From: Intoshia linei
Lineage: Eukaryota; Orthonectida; Rhopaluridae
Direction of reading: 5' to 3'
Length of the DNA: 23,089 nt
NCBI GenBank assembly: GCA_001642005.1
Contig: LWCA01000571.1
Location: 1 to 23,089, forward strand
The notes under the pieces are model-generated. The model did not search any database. It was not told the DNA's origin and worked only from the letters and a program-made list of their open reading frames with translations. Within the stretch, counting starts at the first letter, position 1. Each line of letters starts with the position of its first letter. The translations under genes and the position numbers were made by a program. Below are positions 20,901 through 23,089 of this stretch, piece by piece.

Positions 20901-22586
20901 TTATTAATGTAATTAATAAAACAGGAAAATTACTTCATTAACCCTAAAAATCGATTATGCACCCGGTTAATTATTAATTAAGACATTGCAATCAATTATT
21001 TCCAATTGCTGGTATAGAGATTTATGTTATAATTCTAATATATTTTGCATTATTATTTGTTTAGATTTACGATTGCTACATTATAGACGAATTATCGCGT
21101 ATTGTTTATTCTCATGAACCAAAAGATGTATTTTATATATTTATTTTTTTGTTTGTCTAATGCTGATATCAATACCTTTGATAATTTAAATTACAACTAG
21201 AAATACAAAACTGAAAAAAGTAGTTTATAAACCTACACTGTAGATTATACAAAGTACAACCATAACTATTTATTGACTTTAGCTTAAATTTATTAAAAGT
21301 ATCCTAAACTGGGAATCAAAAATATTTTAAATTCTCTTTTTTTGAATTGAATTGGAATGATTAAAGATTAATGATAATTGAAATCACATTTGTATTTTAA
21401 TACAGCTATATTTCAAAGTATTTAACTTTTTTTTTTTAATGTTACACCTACAGTTATATTTTATAACATTAATAATTATTATTATTTTATTAATTGGCAT
21501 TTTTATTGAACGGGAACTGAGAGCGTAAATTTGAGTAACAATTGTTGATATTTATTATTTACTGTGATTCTACCTATTAAAAAAAATATTAGAATATCTT
21601 ATTGACGTATTGATGAATAATAATTATTATAATATTAATTAGTAATAAATTATTAGAATTTATTAATGATATTTGTATTATAGATGGCGCAACCTCTCAG
21701 CTCTGTAGAATATACAATATTTGAAAAATTAAAAGAGTCTAATATATTCAATAAGTATTAAATATTAATAATAATATCCAGCTATTTCTAATCATAATTT
21801 GGTCTATGGAGCAGGTTCATGTGACCTATAATTAATGTTTTGTTGTAAACTTAAACTATTAATGTTACAACGTTTTGTAATAAAGTTAAGAAATTTTACA
21901 TAAACCCATAGGCTAAAATCCATAATGAGAATAGCTATATAATTTTCAAGAAAACTTGCCAAATATGGCAACCGTGTCAATTACGTTTAAAGTTACCGAA
22001 AAATTAATTTCGCAGTACGCATGGATTTTTTAGAGTTTATTTGAAGGTTTTTAAGAATTTATTTTGAATTTGTTTTGAATTTTTTTTGCGTTTTCTTTAA
22101 ATGAATTTATATTGTAACTTAAAATATAAATTTAGTTTTTCCTATCCTGACTATCAATCCATATGCAACGTTGTAGAGGAAAAATTATATAAATTAAACA
22201 AATCCTTTAAAATTATGAATGTAAGTTGTAGATTTTTATTTTATTTAATTCTTATTTATAATAACCTTTTTAGCCATTTCAAGTAATGAAAAGTGTAATG
22301 TATGTTACGATTTGTAATATTTTAAAGTAATTATTATATATACATTTTTATGTATCTATTTTTATGATCTTATTTAATATTATACTATGTACGATGTTTT
22401 AGTTTACTTTCATCAATTATGTTGCAATGTTTTTATGTTCCTAGCATATTTTTTCAATATATAGGTTTTTATTTATAATAATATATTAGTGATACCCTAA
22501 TAAACATGTTGACAGGTTTATTAAAAGCTATTAATCGGTCTTTGTACGATAAATGTGAAAAATTTACATTTTTATATTCAAATTTA
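8907..22586 (+). CDS. Voltage-gated calcium channel alpha-2/delta subunit, alpha-2/delta-3 (straightjacket) type, about 30 exons, 3' end probably outside
   Basis: Extracellular auxiliary subunit that promotes surface delivery of CaV channels. Exons: 8907-8971, 9016-9097, 9290-9409, 9736-9796, 10785-10835, 11355-11538, 11613-11763, 11820-11894, 13431-13517, 13584-13758, 13897-13946, 14338-14412, 14481-14534, 14646-14723, 14802-14876, 15306-15359, 15409-15438, 15484-15555, 15616-15677, 16989-17071, 17122-17158, 19040-19096, 19144-19241, 19935-20122, 21065-21127, 21684-21754, 22136-22220, 22274-22326, 22403-22464, 22516-22586. Exon 1 encodes a signal peptide (MIVLIFLTILVCGSP). Exons 2-4 match VWA_N. 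Exons 6-11 form the VWA domain: WTSNLDKIF, MIDAS at LYDMSGSMTG, MILTDG, LQWMACSNRG. Exons 14-19 match the first Cache-like region (GVIGTDLL, FFIIDNNGFVVSHPN, LRNEMINGKSG). Exons 24-27 match the second (IYDCYIIDELSRIVYS, YPDYQSIC). Least certain are the exon 4/5 junction, exon 12, the exon 23/24 junction and exons 29-30. Confidence 0.88.
9410..9735 (+). other. Alpha-2/delta intron 3 (326 bases) with a palindromic patch
   Basis: No coding signal. At 9514-9572, TCGTACCGG...GATTACGTGTAATCAATTGGATTACAG...TTGGTACAG contains nested inverted repeats (GTACC/GGTAC, and GTAATC/GGATTAC around AATT). They could fold as a hairpin. Nature unknown. Confidence 0.4.
10021..10560 (+). repeat. Dispersed repeat family B, copy 2, with internal units near 132 bases
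   Basis: In the intron between exons 4 and 5 of the alpha-2/delta gene. The first half (10025-10300) aligns with 12831-13102 (shared CGGGAATGCGTAGATTTTT and TTTTTTGTTTTAATAAAATA). Three spaced copies of a core like TTTTGACCGTGAA begin near 10234, 10365 and 10498. Spacings of about 131 and 133 bases, plus similar flanking words, suggest a diverged tandem array. No coding frame is kept. Confidence 0.65.
10836..11354 (+). other. Alpha-2/delta intron 5 (519 bases), nothing recognised
   Basis: A+T-rich, no coding segment fits the family between TVYEK and the following QHILNIARW. A few G+C-richer words (GCGGCTCGATACGTGTCAA at 11218) may mark an old insertion, but no ends are visible. Confidence 0.4.
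12366..12632 (+). repeat. Dispersed repeat family A, copy 2
   Basis: Same sequence as 4061-4322 read on the other strand: CTTGACTGTTATGTACTAGG, CTAGCTCTGCCGAGG, AGGTGGAACCATCATATCAC, ending near TTGTTATACCATTTTAAA. It lies inside the pogo-like element. Confidence 0.75.
12831..13102 (+). repeat. Dispersed repeat family B, copy 3
   Basis: Aligns with 10025-10300: ATCGGGAATGCGTAGATTTT, TCAACTGGAATAAACTCTAT, TTTGTTTTAATAAAATATTT, TTTTTTGACCGTGAAGTCGT. It lies inside the pogo-like element, about 200 bases after repeat A copy 2. Confidence 0.7.
13218..13245 (+). repeat. CA/GA simple repeat next to a duplicated 14-base word
   Basis: An (AC)n(AGAC)n tract followed by AAAAATTGCGTAGCA at 13246-13260. 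The same AAAATTGCGTAGCA occurs at 12682-12695 within the same mobile element. Such a tail plus repeated word may mark one end of a nested retro-element or a duplication; family unknown. Confidence 0.5.
13947..14337 (+). other. Alpha-2/delta intron 11 (391 bases), nothing recognised
   Basis: A+T-rich with one G+C-richer patch (ACGAGCGCGATAATCATAGT near 14179). No exon is expected between IEEKIH and LYTNIISRK, and none is seen. Confidence 0.4.
14877..15305 (+). other. Alpha-2/delta intron 15 (429 bases)
   Basis: Contains an imperfect palindrome (TTGTACAAATGTAAATGTACAA near 15058). No coding segment is expected between SHPNFDSK and KNQNNVIDL. No transposon ends recognised. Confidence 0.4.
15409..15438 (+). 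other. 30-base micro-exon (exon 17) of the alpha-2/delta gene
   Basis: Encodes NDTKPNYNMT, flanked by TTTTAG and GTATAT; both junctions are phase 0. It supplies the variable loop between DLAELELEFGR and LRNEMINGKSG, where family members have residues of similar number. Being phase 0 on both sides, it could be skipped without breaking the frame. Confidence 0.65.
16020..16377. mobile_element. hAT-type MITE in alpha-2/delta intron 19
   Basis: A 358-base element with TIRs CAATGCTTTTCAATC (left) and CAGGGCTTCTCAATTT (right, reverse complement). It is flanked by a perfect 8-base target duplication GTATAAAT at 16012-16019 and 16378-16385, which fits the hAT pattern nTnnnnAn. A 69-codon open frame on its - strand has no recognised domain. 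It accounts for over a quarter of a 1311-base intron. Confidence 0.88.
17343..18162. mobile_element. hAT element, internally deleted, in alpha-2/delta intron 21
   Basis: An 820-base element with 11-base perfect TIRs (TAGTGATTGTG at the left; CACAATCACTA at the right) and a perfect 8-base target duplication ATTGCTAT at 17335-17342 and 18163-18170 that fits nTnnnnAn. Subterminal CCCGG-rich words (TTCCCGGAATTTTTACG, TTTCCCGGGAAATC) give it local base composition unlike the surroundings. It retains the 3' end of a hAT transposase gene (17851-17979). It is therefore a deletion derivative of an autonomous element rather than a pure MITE. Confidence 0.9.
17851..17979 (+). pseudogene. C-terminal fragment of a hAT transposase (dimerisation domain)
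   Basis: The frame reads TSTQNERNFSTASNLVTKRR, then TCLKDESIDIMCVLKHIF and a TAA stop. This is the hAT C-terminal dimerisation motif ('S..ER.FS.A....tk.R..L....i....fLk'). A stop (TAA at 17845-17847) lies just upstream in frame, and earlier parts (catalytic domain, zinc finger) are absent or unrecognisable. Orientation is the same as the host gene. Not functional. Confidence 0.85.
18275..18832. mobile_element. Probable decayed hAT MITE in alpha-2/delta intron 21
   Basis: The right end reverse-complemented reads CAGTATTTCTTAACCTTTTT then GGCTGTGTAGGTCACGAATT, a layout common in hAT MITEs. The left side has GTGATGGCGGGTCACGGAAT at 18283-18302, the expected subterminal counterpart. The left terminus is degraded and I find no matching 8-base target duplication, so the left boundary is a guess. 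Confidence 0.45.
19242..19934 (+). other. Alpha-2/delta intron 23 (693 bases); possible missing exon or insertion
   Basis: Family members carry roughly 60-80 residues at this point (after the 'FLGTRTG'-like strand and before the 'VTAS'-like strand), but I see no matching coding block. GTTATAAACG occurs three times (near 19363, 19446 and 19651). A G+C-richer patch, CTGTGGACTCCAGGGGTCC near 19401, may belong to a transposon end. Confidence 0.4.
20123..21064 (+). other. Alpha-2/delta intron 24 (942 bases)
   Basis: Donor GTAATA after NCINGM and acceptor TTTAG before IYDCYIID, both phase 0. Two short open stretches with splice-like edges (20257-20318 and 20405-20442) fail on phase and on family alignment. 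No transposon ends recognised. Confidence 0.45.
21128..21683 (+). other. Alpha-2/delta intron 25 (556 bases), nothing recognised
   Basis: A+T-rich; separates SHEPKD from MAQPLSSVEY, both phase 0. No expected family segment is missing here apart from the short 'GRFFGE' neighbourhood, which seems diverged into exon 26. Confidence 0.4.
21755..22135 (+). other. Alpha-2/delta intron 26 (381 bases), nothing recognised
   Basis: Links KESNIFNK to FSYPDYQSIC (phase 2). The stretch AAACTTGCCAAATATGGCAACCG near 21952 holds a short palindrome (TTGCCAAATATGGCAA). Function unknown. Confidence 0.4.
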
Positions 22587-23089
22587 GTTTAATTGTGTTT
22601 TTTTAATTGGTGACTGCAAGTTAGGTTTTCCATGTCAATGACACACATTACATGTGGATGAATTACACTAGACAACAAAAATGAACTTTTTGGTTTACTT
22701 ATGGGGTCTGACCATTTCAGTTGAATGTGTGACGTCTCCGGAGCAGAACGACATTATTCACGATATTTGGTTGGATCGTTAACGTGTAGTAATTAACCAA
22801 TTAATATTTTCATTTTCCATAGAAACAATAAACACAATTATTTAAATCGACTATTTTTGTGCTTTAATTTATGTTTTTTCTGAAAAAATTAATTATGTTA
22901 TTAAACTTTGTGTACTTAATGTGAATAATAAGAAATTATATTTTAAAATTAATTAATTAAATAATTTTTTTTTTAATTATTAGAAAAATATTATATTTTT
23001 AGCTTACTTATTCTAATGATCACATACATTTAAAATAGAGTTAAATACGGATATTTTTATGTATAGGTTATTATCAAGTTAGATCGATT
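22587..23089 (+). other. Right edge: probable intron and continuing 3' part of the alpha-2/delta gene
   Basis: The last exon called ends near 22586 with a weak donor (GTTTAA). The conserved C-terminal cysteines and hydrophobic tail of the family have not yet appeared, so the gene should continue. A possible acceptor (TATAG at 23062-23066) opens VIIKLDR at the window end, but it is too short to confirm. Confidence 0.35.
22681..22782 (+). other. Short open frame with a signal-peptide-like start, unidentified
   Basis: An ATG-started frame of 33 codons reads MNFLVYLWGLTISVECVTSP at its start, then about 13 polar residues and TAA. It is more G+C-rich than the flanks. It could be a first coding exon of another gene (a GTTAAC donor lies at the last codon), part of an unrecognised repeat, or chance. 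No family recognised. Confidence 0.2.

Overview
The window is strongly A+T-rich nuclear DNA from an invertebrate animal. The evidence is two metazoan genes split by GT-AG introns, many of them only 35-75 bases long, and several class II transposons sitting inside the longer introns. The alpha-2/delta calcium-channel subunit family occurs only in animals. I cannot name the phylum: tiny introns with this base composition occur in several invertebrate groups. Stop codons follow the standard code.

Layout. (1) 60-338: remains of a pogo/Tigger-type transposase. (2) 788-7928, + strand: a complete importin-5 (karyopherin beta-3) gene. Fifteen exons join in frame to 1098 codons, and twelve of the fourteen introns are 252 bases or shorter. 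Its one very long intron (2885-5619) holds a hAT MITE, two dispersed repeat families and an internal duplication. (3) 8028-8666, - strand: a five-exon Rab-like small GTPase with phase-matched tiny introns but two in-frame stops and a damaged P-loop, tail to tail with importin-5. (4) 8907 to at least 22586, + strand, probably running off the right edge: a calcium-channel alpha-2/delta subunit gene (alpha-2/delta-3, straightjacket type) of about 30 small exons. They encode a signal peptide, VWA_N, VWA with a MIDAS motif, and two Cache-like segments.

Mobile DNA explains much of the intron length. A 1493-base pogo-like element sits in the TA of a 5' splice site of the alpha-2/delta gene and turned a 41-base intron into 1536 bases. 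Two further introns of this gene carry hAT elements with exact 8-base target duplications: a 358-base MITE, and an 820-base deletion derivative that keeps the last 42 codons of a hAT transposase. Two older repeat families (A and B, the latter with a period near 132 bases) recur in introns of both genes.

The two live genes have unrelated jobs: nuclear import, and trafficking or anchoring of voltage-gated calcium channels. I see no operon-like or functional link. Exon calls rest on reading frame, splice consensus, phase agreement and remembered family sequences; no alignment or transcript data were available. I found no convincing new molecular system. The most unusual features are the splice-site transposon, the decayed Rab gene and the shortened alpha-2/delta protein.
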